NCBI RefSeq assembly: GCF_021560015.1
Contig: NZ_CP073588.1
Span: forward strand, 62,001-126,000
Length of the DNA: 64,000 nt
Reading direction: 5' to 3'
From: Shewanella vesiculosa
GTDB taxonomy: Bacteria > Pseudomonadota > Gammaproteobacteria > Enterobacterales > Shewanellaceae
The position numbers were made by a program, and so were the translations under genes. The notes beneath the pieces are model-generated. The model saw only the letters and a program-made list of their open reading frames with translations, had not been told where the DNA came from and did not search any database. Position 1 is the stretch's first letter; the number at the start of each line of letters is the position of its first letter. Below are positions 8,776 through 18,395 of this stretch, one piece after another.

Positions 8776-10632
8776 TTACAGTGAGTTCACTTGTTTAATC
8801 CATTTGTTGACTTGCTCTTCAAGTATGTCTAATGGCAATGGACCATTTTTCAAAATTAAAGTGTGGAACTCGCGAATATCAAACTTTGAGCCTAACTCTT
8901 TTTTGGCTTGTTCACGCAGCTGTAATATTTTTATCATACCGACTTTATATGCGGTAGCTTGTGATGGCATCACAATATGACGCTCAACCATTTTAATCGC
9001 ATCGGATTCAGCATTTGGCGTATTTTCAACATAATAGGCAATGCCTTGTTCACGAGTCCACTTTTTAGCGTGGATCCCAGTATCAACCACTAAACGGCAT
9101 GCCCGCCATAATTCCATCGATAAACGGCCAAAGTCAGAGTATGGGTCGGCATATAAGCCCATTTCCTTAGGGAAATATTCTGAATAAAGTCCCCAACCTT
9201 CAATATAAGCAGTATAACCACCAAACTTGCGGAATTTTGGAATGCCTTGTAGTTCTTGTGCTATAGCAATTTGCATATGATGACCAGGGATCCCTTCATG
9301 ATAAGCCAGCGCTTCCATTTGATACTTTGGCATCGCATCCATTTTGTATAAGTTAGCGTAATAAGTTCCTGGGCGAGAGCCATCTGGTGCAGGTTGATCG
9401 TAAAATGCTTTACCTGCAGATTTTTCTCTAAATGCCTCAACTTTTTTAACAACTAAATCGGCTTTAGGTTGAATGGTAAATACTTCGTCTAGTCGAGTCT
9501 TCATATTATCTATGATTGACTTAGCTTGAGCTAGATACTCTGCTTTACCAGCATCAGTATCAGGATAATAAAACTGTTTGTCATCACGCATGAAAGCAAA
9601 AAATTCTTTTAAGCTACCCGCAAATTGAACCTTTTTCATAATGATGCGCATTTCGTCATGAATACGCTTAACTTCAGTTAGACCGAGATCATGAATGGTG
9701 TCTGCACTCATGTTCGTGGTGGTAGTGCGGGCGAGGGCGTTATTATAAAACGCTTCTCCATTAGGTAGCTTCCATACTCCGTCTTGAGTATCGGCAAGTG
9801 CTTCGAGCGTCTTGGTATAAGTGATTAACTTTTCATAAGCCGGTTTGACTTTAGTGAGCAGGGCTTGTTTTACTTCATTTAATAAGAGGTCTTTTTTATC
9901 ATTAGTTATATCGAGTTTATTGATTTTGCGTTTAGCGTCAGCCCATAACGCACTGTCTTTACCTGTATCGCTAAAAGGAGCACCACTAATAATATTTTTG
10001 CTGTCGGAAATCACATAAGGGAAAACAAACTTTGGCGCTATGATGTGTTTTTGCGCTCGCGTTTCTAATGATGTTTCTAATTGCGAGAATAGGGTCGGTA
10101 CCGCGTTTAATCGGCTGATATAGGCTTTAGCATCACTTTCATCTGTTATTTGGTGTTGATTGATAAGAAATGATGCCACCATTGAATGAACACCGTACAT
10201 TTGGTTCATCGGATAGTTGTAATAACGCCACTGATCGTCACTTATGGTGTTTTCTAAATCGGCCTTTAATAGTTCATAACTTAGCAGTGCTTGCTGATCC
10301 AGTTTTGCTGTATCAAGCTGGGTTAGTCTGGTGAGTTGCTCTTTGTTGCGAGCTATGTCGGCATCGGCAGCAGCATCTGATAGGTCATTCCATTTACCGT
10401 AATCTTGTTTGATACCAAGGTAAGTTTGATTAATCGGATTTGCCATGACGTTTTCCATAAAAATGGCTTCAAACAATGCATTGGCTTTTTCAGATTCACT
10501 ATGTTGGGTGGCTAAAGCTGTACTTTCTTGTGGGCTAGACAGCGGCGCATTTTGTAATTGTGCAAGAGCCGATGTACTTAATAAGCTTGATAAAGCAACA
10601 GCAACCAGAGTTGTTTTTGTTTTTATAGACAT
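8776..10632 (-). CDS. secreted DUF885 family protein (putative metallopeptidase)
   Basis: The chosen ATG at 10632 gives 618 residues. It has GGAAAG at correct spacing and a clean signal peptide (MSIKTKTTLVAVALSSLLSTSALA, cleavage near LAQ). The open frame extends 37 codons upstream but that part lacks a signal sequence. The DUF885 signature YHEGIPGHHMQIAIAQ, at about two thirds of the length, carries a histidine cluster resembling the zinc site of gluzincin peptidases. GYTAYIEGWGLYSEYFPKEMG adds a conserved Glu. It probably acts in the periplasm on peptides. It is monocistronic, with its own terminator at 8722. The substrate is unknown. Confidence 0.9.
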   Translation of the reverse strand: MSIKTKTTLVAVALSSLLSTSALAQLQNAPLSSPQESTALATQHSESEKANALFEAIFMENVMANPINQTYLGIKQDYGKWNDLSDAAADADIARNKEQLTRLTQLDTAKLDQQALLSYELLKADLENTISDDQWRYYNYPMNQMYGVHSMVASFLINQHQITDESDAKAYISRLNAVPTLFSQLETSLETRAQKHIIAPKFVFPYVISDSKNIISGAPFSDTGKDSALWADAKRKINKLDITNDKKDLLLNEVKQALLTKVKPAYEKLITYTKTLEALADTQDGVWKLPNGEAFYNNALARTTTTNMSADTIHDLGLTEVKRIHDEMRIIMKKVQFAGSLKEFFAFMRDDKQFYYPDTDAGKAEYLAQAKSIIDNMKTRLDEVFTIQPKADLVVKKVEAFREKSAGKAFYDQPAPDGSRPGTYYANLYKMDAMPKYQMEALAYHEGIPGHHMQIAIAQELQGIPKFRKFGGYTAYIEGWGLYSEYFPKEMGLYADPYSDFGRLSMELWRACRLVVDTGIHAKKWTREQGIAYYVENTPNAESDAIKMVERHIVMPSQATAYKVGMIKILQLREQAKKELGSKFDIREFHTLILKNGPLPLDILEEQVNKWIKQVNSL

Positions 10633-10757
10633 GGATATCTTTCCAAAGTACCTAAATGTAGGAGCACATCCTAATAAAGCTTTGCCTAAAAGTGTGAATA
10701 GAAATGTTAGAGGATGTGTATTTGCGGTCGAAGATTTATACATTAATTGATAAGGAT

Positions 10758-10798
10758 TAACTCGCAGTTAACTGTTTATTAAAGTAAACCGCGAGTTA
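10758..10798 (-). terminator. inverted repeat downstream of hemW
   Basis: TAACTCGC (10758-10765) and GCGAGTTA (10791-10798) pair, with an inner GTTTA/TAAAC stem. It lies 10 bases after the hemW stop on the minus strand. There is no clear T-run, so termination is only likely from position. Confidence 0.4.
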
Positions 10799-10808
10799 TA
10801 TTGTGCAG

Positions 10809-11948
10809 TTAAATAAATTGAGACAGTAAATCATTTACAAACATATGCCCTTTAGGCGTCAGCTGCCAGTGTGTTGCGGTCTCGGTTAGTAAGCCTCGTA
10901 CAATGGATTTTTGCATGCCTTGCTGTACCACTTCTGCCGCTTGCCCGGTGCGCTGTTCAAACTCAGCTTTAGGAATTGGGATCATCAATCTAAGGCGATT
11001 CATTAAATACTCTAATGGGCGGTCCTCTTCAATGACATCTGTGGTTTCAAAGGTATATTTATCCGCAGCAAGATAACCTTTTGGATGCTTTATTTTAACG
11101 GTACGCACAATCTGATTTGATTCGGGCAGGGTGATTTTGCCGTGAGCTCCACAGCCAATACCAAGGTAGTCGCCAAATTGCCAATAGTTAAGGTTATGAC
11201 GGCATTGGTAACCAGGCTTTGCATAGGCCGATATTTCGTACTGCTCATAACCTAATGCCGCTAAGCGCTGTTGGCCTTGTTCATAAATTTGCCACAGGTT
11301 CTCATCGTCCGGTAATTGAGGCGGCTTTGAATGAAATAAGGTATTAGGTTCAATGGTAAGTTGATACCACGAAAGATGTGGCGGAGCTAATGCCGTGGCG
11401 GTATCGATATCATGCATGGCTTCATCAAAGCTTTGATTCGGTAAACCATGCATTAAGTCGAGATTAAAACTCAAATAATCTGCTTGCTTAGCTTTTTGTG
11501 CCGCTACTTTAGCTTCATCTTCATTATGGATCCGACCAAGTAAGTTAAGTTTTTCTTTAGAGAAGCTTTGCACCCCAATGGAAAGCCGCGTCACACCCGC
11601 TGCACGATAAGCACTAAAGTCATCATGCTCTAATGTGCCAGGATTAGCTTCCATAGTGATTTCTATATCATCTTCAAAAGGGATTAATGCTTGTGCACCA
11701 TCAAGTATGCGTTGAATTTGGCTAGCATCAAATAACGATGGTGTGCCACCACCGATAAAAATAGTATGGATTTTTCGACCTTGAACATAAGCCAAGTCTT
11801 GTGTTAAGTCGTTTAATAACGCATCAACATATTGCTGCTGTGGCAACTCACCATTTTGGCCATGGGAGTTAAAATCACAATAAGGGCACTTTTGTACGCA
11901 CCAAGGTATATGAATATATAAACTCAGTGGCGGTAATTGCAATGTCAT
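10809..11948 (-). CDS. hemW: radical SAM heme chaperone HemW
   Basis: A 379-residue radical SAM protein of the HemW group, formerly called oxygen-independent coproporphyrinogen oxidase-like. The SAM/4Fe-4S motif is C-x3-C-x2-C in IPWCVQKCPYCDFNSHG (about residues 14-30). Other blocks are FIGGGTPSLF and the HemW-specific QCRHNLNYWQFGDYLGIGCGAHG. HemW inserts heme into membrane respiratory proteins and does not oxidise coproporphyrinogen. The ATG directly follows the rdgB stop codon, so the two are translationally coupled. This is the last gene of the yggS-to-hemW group, as in E. coli. Confidence 0.95.
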   Translation of the reverse strand: MTLQLPPLSLYIHIPWCVQKCPYCDFNSHGQNGELPQQQYVDALLNDLTQDLAYVQGRKIHTIFIGGGTPSLFDASQIQRILDGAQALIPFEDDIEITMEANPGTLEHDDFSAYRAAGVTRLSIGVQSFSKEKLNLLGRIHNEDEAKVAAQKAKQADYLSFNLDLMHGLPNQSFDEAMHDIDTATALAPPHLSWYQLTIEPNTLFHSKPPQLPDDENLWQIYEQGQQRLAALGYEQYEISAYAKPGYQCRHNLNYWQFGDYLGIGCGAHGKITLPESNQIVRTVKIKHPKGYLAADKYTFETTDVIEEDRPLEYLMNRLRLMIPIPKAEFEQRTGQAAEVVQQGMQKSIVRGLLTETATHWQLTPKGHMFVNDLLSQFI

Positions 11949-12620
11949 TTATGATTGCTCATCCATTGTTATTGTATTGCTCGACGAACTGTTCGATGTG
12001 TTAGTCGATAAGATTATGCCTTGGGCTTGCATGGCGCTCACTAACAGTTTCAGTGCTTTACCTCGATGACTGTGAGCATTTTTCTGATCGCCAGTGAGTT
12101 CAGCTGCAGAGCAGTCAAAGCCTTGAGGAATAAAAACGGGGTCATATCCATGGCCTTGTTCACCTTGCGGGGCATGGTTAATGGTGCCTTCCCATGATGC
12201 TTGGCAAATAATGGGGGTCGGATCTTTTGCATGGCGCATGTATACCAGCACACATTGAAACCGAGCGCTGCGAAGCGTTTCACCCTGGAGTGCATCAAGT
12301 AATTTAAGGTAATTGCTGGTTTCAGTAGCCCCTTCACCCGAATAACGCGCGGAATATATGCCTGGTTGACCTTGTAGTGCATCAACTTCAATGCCTGAAT
12401 CATCTGCAATAGCGGCTTTTCCGGTAATTTCAGCCGCATGACGCGCTTTAATAATGGCGTTCTCAACAAACGTTGTGCCTGTTTCAGCCACCTCAGAAAC
12501 ATTAAATTGGTTCTGCGGTAGTACTTCAATGTTAAATGCCGCAAGCATTTGATCAAATTCGGCAAGTTTGCCTTTGTTGCCACTGGCAAGAACAATTTGT
12601 TGTTTGATTGGAGTCTGCAT
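11949..12620 (-). CDS. rdgB: XTP/dITP diphosphatase (Ham1/RdgB)
   Basis: A 223-residue nucleotide-pool sanitising enzyme that hydrolyses dITP and XTP. Motifs are LASGNKGKLAEF at the N-terminus, ADDSGIEVDALQGQPGIYSARYSGEGA (about 70-96), and GHGYDPVFIPQG plus HSHRGKALKLL near the end. The C-terminus carries a Ser/Asn/Thr-rich tail (STNTSNSSSSNTITMDEQS) beyond the usual domain end. The ribosome binding site is weak at the chosen ATG, but the family N-terminus fits. It is coupled to hemW downstream. A repeat cluster of 187 bp separates it from the DUF4426 gene. Confidence 0.95.
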   Translation of the reverse strand: MQTPIKQQIVLASGNKGKLAEFDQMLAAFNIEVLPQNQFNVSEVAETGTTFVENAIIKARHAAEITGKAAIADDSGIEVDALQGQPGIYSARYSGEGATETSNYLKLLDALQGETLRSARFQCVLVYMRHAKDPTPIICQASWEGTINHAPQGEQGHGYDPVFIPQGFDCSAAELTGDQKNAHSHRGKALKLLVSAMQAQGIILSTNTSNSSSSNTITMDEQS

Positions 12621-12669
12621 AGGTTTGCTTTTGAAATGAAGAAAAATTTGTCGTTATTATACGCTAACA

Positions 12670-12856
12670 AAGCCGCGATGCGCTACGGCGCTAGGAACTC
12701 TCGGGCTCGCCAGAGGGCGGACTGCGTCCTGCTAGGTTGTAACTCTGTCACAGCTAAGGACATGCTTCGCTGCTAAGATTGAGTTGCTGCGCGACTAGGC
12801 TGTTGATTTTATAGCCTCTAGCCGCCAAGCGTCCTAGCAGCGCAGCGCTCTAGGCT
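12670..12856. repeat. CTAG micro-hairpin repeat, cluster A
   Basis: An intergenic mosaic between rdgB and the DUF4426 gene. Left to right: GCTAGGAACT, GGGCTCGCC, AGAGGGCGGACTGCGTCC, TGCTAG, a GCTTCGCTGC module, GCGACTAGGCTGTTG, ATTTTATAG, CTCTAGCCGCC, AAGCGTC, CTAGCAGCGCAGCGCT and CTAGGCT. The same order recurs in clusters C and G, and in part in D, E and M. Confidence 0.8.
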
Positions 12857-12894
12857 CTTTCGCTTTTTATCGCTTGCTATCGAGATTTTAGGCC

Positions 12895-13350
12895 TTAATC
12901 GACATAAAACTTTTGTTTAAATTTCAATGAAGTGTTTAGTTGTTTGCCGTACTTAATGGCAATCGTAAAATTAACTTCTTGATCGTCACGATAAGGCACT
13001 TCTGCTATGTAATAGATTGAGTTTCCTTCACGGATCTCTTTAAAATCAAGCGTTATGCGTGCATCAAGTAGATTATTGGCGATACCCGATATTTCAACTG
13101 GCACTGCAGGGTGTCCATCTTGGCTGGTATTGAGAACGGTAATATTAACTAGACCATTATAACTACTGCGTTCAATACCATAGGTTTTGGCTATTTCTGG
13201 TGTAATAAAGGTGCTATTGAGCGCCATGTAGTGAATATCGAAATTACCGACTTGCTGTTTTTGTTCTGCCTGAGCTGTACTCGTCATTGCCATCAATGAC
13301 AATAATAATATCGGTAAAAGTGAGCGAGATAAACGCAATGATTGAAACAT
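12895..13350 (-). CDS. DUF4426 domain-containing periplasmic protein
   Basis: A 151-residue protein with a signal peptide (SLLPILLLSLMAMTSTAQA, cleavage near AQA-EQ). The mature domain (VGNFDIHYMALNSTFITPEIAKTYGIERS...) matches DUF4426, a beta-rich family of unknown function found mainly in gammaproteobacteria. It sits in the yggU-rdgB interval, where E. coli has no such gene. No catalytic motif is visible. Confidence 0.85.
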   Translation of the reverse strand: MFQSLRLSRSLLPILLLSLMAMTSTAQAEQKQQVGNFDIHYMALNSTFITPEIAKTYGIERSSYNGLVNITVLNTSQDGHPAVPVEISGIANNLLDARITLDFKEIREGNSIYYIAEVPYRDDQEVNFTIAIKYGKQLNTSLKFKQKFYVD

Positions 13351-13384
13351 GATCTTGTCCTTAGCGAGCTGAGCAATAGGGGTA

Positions 13385-13699
13385 TTATAGATGAGTGAGC
13401 TTTAAAAGTGCGGCTATTTCTGCTGGAATAACTTGCGGCTGGCATATTTGTATTTGCTTATGACGGCTATGTTCACCTTTGAGGATATGCACCTGACTTT
13501 TTGCCACTTTACAGGCTTTTGCAAGATACTTAGATAAATGAGCATTGGCTTTACCGTCAATTGGAGGTGCAGTTATGGCTATTTTTAATTCGTTACCGTG
13601 TAAGCCGATAATTTGATCGCGGCTTGCTTTGGGTTGTAGATAAACAAAAAGCAGCAAGTCACCTTGCTGCTCATCGTTGGAATAGCTTATAGCCGTCAT
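13385..13699 (-). CDS. yggU: YggU family (DUF167) protein
   Basis: A 104-residue DUF167 protein. The family core [34 protein letters not shown] is at about residues 22-55. It is a small cytosolic alpha/beta protein of unknown role, conserved next to yggT in many proteobacteria. It starts 20 bp after yggT on the same strand, so probably the same operon. Confidence 0.93.
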   Translation of the reverse strand: MTAISYSNDEQQGDLLLFVYLQPKASRDQIIGLHGNELKIAITAPPIDGKANAHLSKYLAKACKVAKSQVHILKGEHSRHKQIQICQPQVIPAEIAALLKLTHL

Positions 13700-13719
13700 T
13701 ATTTAGTGATGTCCAACAA

Positions 13720-14268
13720 CTAAATAATCGCCCAAAAAGGGATGTACTGTGCACACAACATATTAATGAAGTTCATGGCAATAAATACTACCAACACAGA
13801 TAAATCTAAGCCGCCAATTGCAGGCAGTACTTTGCGCACAGGGGCTAAAATTGGTTCTGTTAACTGAGTCATTACCATCACAATTGGGTTGTAACCTTGA
13901 TTAAACCAACTCAACACCGCTCGAACAAGTAGCATCCAAAAAAGTAATACGCCGGCTTGTTTTACCACAGAAATCACTGAGAACAATACCAAGGTAAGAA
14001 TATCTACCGCAGCGCCTGCCATGAAAGTAAGTACTAACATTTTTACCATTACGACGATAAAGGCCAGTAACATCGATGAAGTATCAATACGTCCTATCGA
14101 AGGCAATAGTCGGCGCATTGGGGCGATAATCGGTTGTGTCGCCTTAACCACAAATTGGCTAAATGGATTGTAAAAATCCGCTCTTGCAAGTTGTAGCCAA
14201 AAACGAAGAATGACGATCATTAGGTATAAGTCAAACAGGGTGTTGACTAAAAAACTCATTGCATTCAT
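13720..14268 (-). CDS. yggT: YggT family integral membrane protein
   Basis: A 182-residue protein with two YggT repeats, each a pair of membrane helices with the motif R(F/A)xLxW...NP(F/I)...TxPIxxPxRRxxP: FYNPFSQFVVKATQPIIAPMRRLLP in the first and GYNPIVMVMTQLTEPILAPVRKVLP in the second. The family is linked to membrane homeostasis and cation resistance. The start has AAGGCAAT about 8 nt upstream. It lies between proC and yggU. Confidence 0.94.
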   Translation of the reverse strand: MNAMSFLVNTLFDLYLMIVILRFWLQLARADFYNPFSQFVVKATQPIIAPMRRLLPSIGRIDTSSMLLAFIVVMVKMLVLTFMAGAAVDILTLVLFSVISVVKQAGVLLFWMLLVRAVLSWFNQGYNPIVMVMTQLTEPILAPVRKVLPAIGGLDLSVLVVFIAMNFINMLCAQYIPFWAII

Positions 14269-14499
14269 GGATATTGCCTTACGTTTATGTAATTTAGTGC
14301 TTATGTTTATGCTATCTAGTATTTAACACATGCTAGGAACAATGCTTCAATTAACTGAGCTTATGTTTAGCAATACAGTACTAAGCTGCAAATATAATCA
14401 CTCACCGCTCAGATCCGCGCTATTAAAGCTTAGTTTTACCTAAGCTATTTTACACCAAAGAGGTTAACTTTAAGTTAAATATTAGTTCATCTCATCGCG
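14269..14499. other. proC-yggT spacer
   Basis: About 230 bp with no gene. It is longer than other gaps in this group, so yggT may have its own promoter here. I see no convincing terminator hairpin. Confidence 0.3.
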
Positions 14500-15318
14500 T
14501 TAAAATGTTTTAGCCATTTCTTGGGCGCGGGCAACACAGTTTGTCATTGCTTTATCGACTAATTCCACTAAACCGCCTTGCTGAAAAGTTTCGACGGCTC
14601 TGGCTGTGGTGCCGCCTTTTGACATCACATTTTGACGCAATTCTGTCACCGATAATTGCTGGTTTTGAATCACCATCTGCGCGGCGCCTAAGGCTGCTTG
14701 TTCTGCCAATAATCTTGCTTTGTCTTCTGCCATGCCCATGTTGACCCCAGAAGCGATCATTGACTCAATAAACAAGAAGAAATACGCAGGAGAACTGCCC
14801 GCGAGCGCGATAACCTGATCTAATTCAGCTTCATTATCAACCCAGGTCACTTTGCCGCCACTTTGCATCAAGGTTTCGCAAATCGCTTTATGCTCGGAAG
14901 AAATACTATCATCGGCATAAATACCCGTCATACCGTAACCAATTTGTGTCGGAGTATTAGGCATGGTGCGGATAAGTTTTATTGGCTGTTTAAAATAAAC
15001 AGCATAACGCGATGCAGGAATACCAGCCGCGATAGTAATGATTAACTTATTGGTTAAATCCAGTGAGCTGAGGTCTTCGCAAACGGCGGCCATTAACTGC
15101 GGCTTTACGCTGAGTACAATGACATCCGCAGCTTGTGCTGTTGCATTATTATCATGAGAAACATGAATCGAAAAATCTTGCTGCAAAGCATCCAATTTAC
15201 CTTTACTTGGATTGGTTGCATGAATAAGGTCACTAGGATAGCCATGTTTAACTAAGCCACTAATAATGCTGCGAGTCATATTGCCCGCACCGATAAAACA
15301 TACTTTTGCTTGAGTCAT
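14500..15318 (-). CDS. proC: pyrroline-5-carboxylate reductase
   Basis: Catalyses the last step of proline synthesis, P5C to proline with NAD(P)H. The N-terminal Rossmann motif is VCFIGAGNMTRSIISGL. Downstream are KPQLMAAV, RTMPNTPTQIGYGMTGIY and the C-terminal signature VTELRQNVMSKGGTTARAVETF. The ATG at 15318 (272 residues) is preferred because a GGA site lies at proper distance and the family begins MTQ. A TTG at 15333 would add five residues. It sits between yggS and yggT, the common arrangement in this group. Confidence 0.95.
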   Translation of the reverse strand: MTQAKVCFIGAGNMTRSIISGLVKHGYPSDLIHATNPSKGKLDALQQDFSIHVSHDNNATAQAADVIVLSVKPQLMAAVCEDLSSLDLTNKLIITIAAGIPASRYAVYFKQPIKLIRTMPNTPTQIGYGMTGIYADDSISSEHKAICETLMQSGGKVTWVDNEAELDQVIALAGSSPAYFFLFIESMIASGVNMGMAEDKARLLAEQAALGAAQMVIQNQQLSVTELRQNVMSKGGTTARAVETFQQGGLVELVDKAMTNCVARAQEMAKTF

Positions 15319-15378
15319 TGAGTCTGTATCCAATAAATGAGTGAATTTATGTCCAGTTCGTGTGTATGTTACCTAATT

Positions 15379-15426
15379 CAGTCCTAGGACGCCACGCTTC
15401 TGGGTTCTAGGGGCGCTTTGCTCTAG
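15379..15426. repeat. CTAG repeat, cluster B (short)
   Basis: A short member between proC and yggS: GTCCTAGGACGCC, TTCTGGGTTCTAGGGGCGCTTTGCT and CTAGGCT. It carries the terminal CTAGGCT module of the longer clusters, just after the yggS stop. Confidence 0.6.
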
Positions 15427-15436
15427 GCTATCAGCT

Positions 15437-16119
15437 TTATCTCTCGCCAAAGATCGCACTACCGATACGCACCATGGTCGAACCGTTGGCGATGGCGATG
15501 TCCATGTCATTGCTCATGCCCATGGAAAGGGTATCAACGCTAGGATACTGTTGCTTAAGTTGATCAAATAGCTGCTTTAACTGCGCAAATTCTTGTTGTT
15601 GGATCTGCTCGTCATTAGTGGCGGTAGGAATCGCCATTAATCCACGCAATGTCAGCTGAGATAAAGAGTTGATAGTAAGCGCTAACGTGGCAATATCTTC
15701 AGCATTGACGCCCGATTTAGACTCTTCTTGGCTAATATTAACTTGAATACACACGTTTAATGGCGGTTTGTTATTCGGGCGTTGTTCATGTAAACGCTGG
15801 GCAATTTTATCGCGACTTAAGGTGTGCATCCAATCAAAATGCTCGGCAACAATTTTGCTTTTGTTTGATTGCAATGGGCCGATAAAATGCCATTCGATAT
15901 CTGGGTAATCTGCCTGTAAGGCGGTAATTTTAGTTTCGCCTTCTTGAACATAGTTTTCACCAAATAGACGCTGTCCAGCTTGATAAGCGGCAATGATGTC
16001 ACTGATAGGTTTGGTTTTACTCACCGCCAGCAGGCTTATTTCAGCTGATGATCGTGAACAATTTTGCGCCGCTTAATTCTACTCTGGGCGATTGATATTC
16101 TGTCTGCTATTGTTGTCAT
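15437..16119 (-). pseudogene. yggS: YggS family PLP homeostasis protein, N-terminal frameshift
   Basis: The main open frame (from a GTG at 16024) begins at SKTKPISDII, but YggS proteins carry about 30 more residues. Reading upstream in that frame gives AAQNCSRSSAEISLLAVSKTKP with no start codon before a stop. The family N-terminus MTTIADRISIAQSRI starts at an ATG at 16119 in another frame. Adding one A at 16073-16074 joins them into about 227 residues, the usual length. The pyridoxal-phosphate lysine is in AVSKTKP. Later blocks are FGENYVQEG, WHFIGPLQSNKS and MGMSNDMDIAI. The protein binds PLP and buffers it. This is a one-base sequencing error or a real 5' frameshift; a GTG-started short protein would lack the first strand. 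Confidence 0.88.
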
Positions 16120-16131
16120 AATGTTGGTTAA

Positions 16132-17184
16132 ATGGATGTCTCTACAATGGAAATCACTGAATTACTCGCCTTTAGTGTAAAACACAAAGCATCAGATCTA
16201 CATCTTTCAGCAGGCGTATCTCCTATGATCCGCGTTGACGGTGAGGTAAGGAAAATCAATTTACCTGCGTTAGATCATCAAGGCGTCCATAGTCTTGTCT
16301 ATGACATCATGAATGATAAACAACGTAAAGACTATGAAGAACATCTAGAAATCGATTTTTCATTTGAAGTGCCTAATTTAGCGCGTTTTCGTGTTAACGC
16401 ATTTAATCAGTCCCGTGGCGCTGGCGCAGTATTTCGTACCATTCCCTCTGAAATTTTATCGCTTGAGCAACTTGGCGCCCCAGAAATATTTAAAAAAATT
16501 GCCAGTTACCCACGTGGATTAGTATTAGTTACAGGGCCTACCGGTTCGGGTAAATCAACGACACTTGCTGCGATGGTCGATTACGTTAATGAAAATCGCC
16601 ATGACCATATCTTAACCATCGAAGACCCAATAGAATTTGTCCATCAAAATAAGCAATGCTTAATCAATCAGCGTGAAGTTCACAAACATACCCATAGCTT
16701 TAATGCCGCATTAAGAAGTGCATTACGTGAAGATCCCGATGTGATTCTTGTGGGCGAGATGCGCGACCTTGAAACGATCCGCTTAGCTATGACAGCAGCC
16801 GAAACCGGTCACTTAGTGTTTGGTACTTTGCATACCACCTCAGCCGCCAAAACCATTGACCGTGTGGTCGACGTGTTTCCCGAAGGTGAAAAAAGTATGG
16901 TGCGCACCATGTTGTCTGAATCGCTTCAGGCGGTTATTTCGCAAACATTAATCAAGAAGATTGGCGGTGGCCGAGTTGCTGCTCACGAAATTATGATGGG
17001 TACTCCAGCAATTCGAAACCTCATTCGTGAAGACAAAGTGGCGCAAATGTACTCCGCTATTCAAACGGGTATGTCTCATGGCATGCAAACCCTTGATCAA
17101 TGTCTGCAAAACTTGGTCAATAGAGGCTTAATTACCCGTGAAGATGCAATGCAGAAGAGCTCGAATAAACAAGCTAATTTCTAA
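16132..17184 (+). CDS. pilT: type IV pilus retraction ATPase PilT
   Basis: A 350-residue hexameric ATPase driving pilus retraction and twitching. Walker A GPTGSGKST is near residue 137, the Asp box near LTIEDPIEFVH, Walker B in DPDVILVGEMRD, the His box in HLVFGTLHTTSAAKT, and the C-terminal AIRNLIREDK. The family usually begins MEITELL, which is the ATG at 16147 (345 residues). The upstream ATG at 16132 adds MDVST; neither has a clear ribosome binding site. pilU follows after 12 bp. The start is only about 12-27 bp from the divergent yggS start, so promoters must overlap coding DNA. Confidence 0.96.
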   Translation: MDVSTMEITELLAFSVKHKASDLHLSAGVSPMIRVDGEVRKINLPALDHQGVHSLVYDIMNDKQRKDYEEHLEIDFSFEVPNLARFRVNAFNQSRGAGAVFRTIPSEILSLEQLGAPEIFKKIASYPRGLVLVTGPTGSGKSTTLAAMVDYVNENRHDHILTIEDPIEFVHQNKQCLINQREVHKHTHSFNAALRSALREDPDVILVGEMRDLETIRLAMTAAETGHLVFGTLHTTSAAKTIDRVVDVFPEGEKSMVRTMLSESLQAVISQTLIKKIGGGRVAAHEIMMGTPAIRNLIREDKVAQMYSAIQTGMSHGMQTLDQCLQNLVNRGLITREDAMQKSSNKQANF

Positions 17185-17196
17185 GGAGCTGGGATT

Positions 17197-18309
17197 ATGG
17201 ATGTTCGTCCATTTTTAAATTTGATGGTGGAAAAAAAAGCGTCTGATTTATTCATCACTGCCGGTTTTCCACCCAGCGCCAAAATTGATGGTGAGTTACG
17301 TCAGTTATCCGAAGATAAATTAACCCCTGAGCAGTCGCTGGTGTTTGTTGAATCTTTAATGAGTGATGTACAAAAGAAAGAGTTTCACGATACCAGCGAG
17401 TGTAACTTTGCTTTTGCGGCAAAAGATTTAGGCCGTTTTCGTGTCAGTGCCTTCTGGCAACGCGAATCAGCCGGTTGTGTTATGCGCCGTATCGAAACCC
17501 AAATTCCTGAAGTTGACGACTTAAAACTGCCGGCGATTTTAAAAGATTTGGTGATGAGCAAGCGTGGTCTTATCATCATGGTAGGTGGTACTGGTACTGG
17601 TAAATCGACATCGTTAGCTGCGCTGGTGGGCTACCGCAATGCACATGCTCGCGGACATATTCTGACCATTGAAGATCCTGTTGAGTTTGTCCATAACCAC
17701 CGTAAAAGCATTATTACGCAACGTGAAGTGGGCATTGATACCGAATCATTCGATGCCGCACTTAAAAGCTCATTGCGTCAAGCACCTGATGTGATTTTAA
17801 TTGGTGAAATTCGTACTCAAGAAACCATGGAGTTTGCATTGTCATTTGCTGAAACGGGCCACTTATGTATGGCGACTTTGCATGCCAACAATGCTAACCA
17901 AGCACTTGATCGTATTATGCATTTAGTACCAGAAAGTAAGCACAACCAACTACTATTTGATTTGTCATTAAATTTACGCGGTATTGTCGCGCAGCAGCTT
18001 ATCCCTAAATCAGATGGAACCGGGCGTCGTGCAGCCATTGAAGTGTTAATCAATACTCCTCGAGTGGCCAGCTTGATCGCCAAAAACGAGTTACATTTAC
18101 TTAAAGAAACTATGGGTAAGTCACGCGAACAAGGCATGCAAACTTTCGACCAAGCCTTGCTCGATTTGTATGTAGAAGGCGAAATCAGTTATGCCGACGC
18201 ATTACATCATGCCGATTCACCCAATGATTTACGCTTAATGATTAAATTACAAAATAACGAAGCCGCGTCGTCAGGGACAATGGAAGGCATTACTCTAGAC
18301 ATGGATTAG
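17197..18309 (+). CDS. pilU: PilU, PilT-dependent retraction ATPase
   Basis: A 370-residue PilT paralogue that works together with PilT. Walker A is GGTGTGKST (about residues 130-138), Walker B APDVILIGEIRTQET, and the His box HLCMATLHANNANQAL. The MRRIETQIPEVDDLKLP segment and acidic C-terminal tail (EGITLDMD) are typical of PilU. The ribosome binding site is AAGGAGCTGGG just after the pilT stop. An intrinsic terminator follows. Confidence 0.95.
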   Translation: MDVRPFLNLMVEKKASDLFITAGFPPSAKIDGELRQLSEDKLTPEQSLVFVESLMSDVQKKEFHDTSECNFAFAAKDLGRFRVSAFWQRESAGCVMRRIETQIPEVDDLKLPAILKDLVMSKRGLIIMVGGTGTGKSTSLAALVGYRNAHARGHILTIEDPVEFVHNHRKSIITQREVGIDTESFDAALKSSLRQAPDVILIGEIRTQETMEFALSFAETGHLCMATLHANNANQALDRIMHLVPESKHNQLLFDLSLNLRGIVAQQLIPKSDGTGRRAAIEVLINTPRVASLIAKNELHLLKETMGKSREQGMQTFDQALLDLYVEGEISYADALHHADSPNDLRLMIKLQNNEAASSGTMEGITLDMD

Positions 18310-18361
18310 TGATTATCTTAGTCAGTCAATAAGCTGATAATTCATCAAGCTGTTTATTATT

Positions 18362-18395
18362 AAAGGCCGTAAGTCACATCTTACGGCCTTTTTTG
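18362..18395 (+). terminator. intrinsic terminator of pilTU
   Basis: AAAGGCCGTAAG (18362-18373) pairs with CTTACGGCCTTT (18380-18391) and is followed by TTTT. Confidence 0.9.
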
